DNA of 64,000 bases from contig NW_026570269.1 in NCBI RefSeq assembly GCF_019649055.1, positions 434,001-498,000 on the forward strand. The letters run 5' to 3'. Under the pieces are notes generated by a model, which worked only from the letters and a program-made list of their open reading frames with translations, did not search any database and was not told the origin of the DNA. Origin of the DNA: Paramacrobiotus metropolitanus. Taxonomy: Eukaryota; Tardigrada; Eutardigrada; Parachela; Macrobiotidae. The position numbers and the translations under genes were made by a program. This document shows positions 63,422 through 64,000 of this stretch, piece by piece (the stretch's first letter is position 1; each line of letters begins with the position of its first letter).

Positions 63422-64000
63422 AAAATATTTGTATTGTGAGCTAACTGCAGAGAGGGGAGTGGATTCACAAATTAACCATGCTTCGCTGTAGTAGCAAATA
63501 CTGCTATACTGCCTAATGGTGAGAATAAAAACAAAATAATATTATTCAGTAAAATACAAAAAGCACAAGAAGAACGAATTTCTTTTTTTTTACGGTTATA
63601 CTTAATCCGGTAGAGATCCGAAACACTTCTCGGGATAGCACATTTTTCATTTTTGCATTTGCACAAAATAAAATATACGCTAATAATATGCGTATAATTA
63701 CCGCCAGTCGCTGACGACCGTAATGTGTACTGTGCATTCGTTGATTGCACTGCTGGTAAATACCGGTTGGCAACCTGGCACGCAGGTGCTGCATTATAGT
63801 ATGTCGGTGTGTTTCTTATAATGCGGTTGATTGGTCTCAAAAAGATGTCGACGGGATCCTTCACGCGTGGATTGCGGTGTTATGAGTTGCTCGTACAACA
63901 AGGATTATGGGTGGATTGTTGATGAGATTTAGATATGATTTTCCTCTAATATGAACGATGTGTATAGTGTTTACATTGGGCATAACGACTACCAATATGC
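63422..64000. other. unassigned end of window
   Basis: Minus-strand frames at 63472-63864 overlap here but carry no motif and no convincing splice sites. I see nothing I can support. Confidence 0.35.

Noticed and set aside
1-64000. Bacterial operons, CRISPR arrays, rRNA or tRNA genes, viral genes
   Set aside because: The genes are intron-rich animal genes. I saw no spaced repeat array, no tRNA cloverleaf with A and B boxes that I could confirm, and no viral or toxin genes.

Overview
The window is eukaryotic nuclear DNA from a small-genome invertebrate animal. Genes are dense and lie on both strands. Most are cut by many short GT-AG introns (often 60-100 bases), with intergenic gaps of a few hundred bases to about 3 kb. 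The gene families are animal ones: ATP13A-type P5B ATPases, a six-EF-hand calbindin, LARGE, PIG-U, translin, ABHD4 and GGACT. An ecdysozoan with a compact genome, such as a tardigrade, fits best, but that is a guess from gene structure and protein resemblance; nothing in the window proves the taxon. Exon models were built by hand from reading frames, splice phase and remembered family motifs, without transcripts or searches.

Layout. 1-5.5 kb: 3' part of a P5B ATPase gene. 6.2-9.7 kb, minus: calbindin-like gene with six EF hands. 9.9-10.6 kb: possible small plus-strand gene. 13.2-21.4 kb: complete second P5B ATPase, a tandem paralogue of the first. 21.9-22.9 kb, minus: two-TM, TMEM200-like gene broken by one base. 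23.5-25.7 kb, minus: weak short exons. 25.9-27.9 kb: repetitive island with a 700-bp inverted repeat. 28.1-28.9 kb, minus: GGACT. 30.6-31.5 kb: unrecognised five-exon gene. 32.8-36.4 kb: ABHD4-like hydrolase with two possible first exons. 37.8-38.7 kb, minus: possible small secreted protein. 39.1-48.0 kb: LARGE glycosyltransferase. 48.6-49.2 kb, minus: possible cysteine-rich protein. 52.8-53.6 kb: intronless TFIIB-like gene without zinc ribbon. 54.8-57.3 kb, minus: PIGU. 58.0-59.4 kb: translin. 59.7-63.0 kb, minus: C45-family (tan-like) N-acyl hydrolase/transferase. 63.3 kb: possible micropeptide.

The genes do not form one pathway. Several touch membranes and the secretory route: P5B ATPases (lysosomal polyamine or cation export), PIG-U (GPI anchor transfer in the ER), LARGE (matriglycan on dystroglycan in the Golgi) and ABHD4 (N-acyl phospholipid hydrolysis). 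The most unusual items are the TFIIB core-domain gene carrying a tail with sumoylation-like motifs, the long inverted repeat, a perfect 27-bp hairpin in a calbindin intron, an intron-like insert left in frame in the second P5B ATPase, and several short multi-exon genes that match nothing I recognise.
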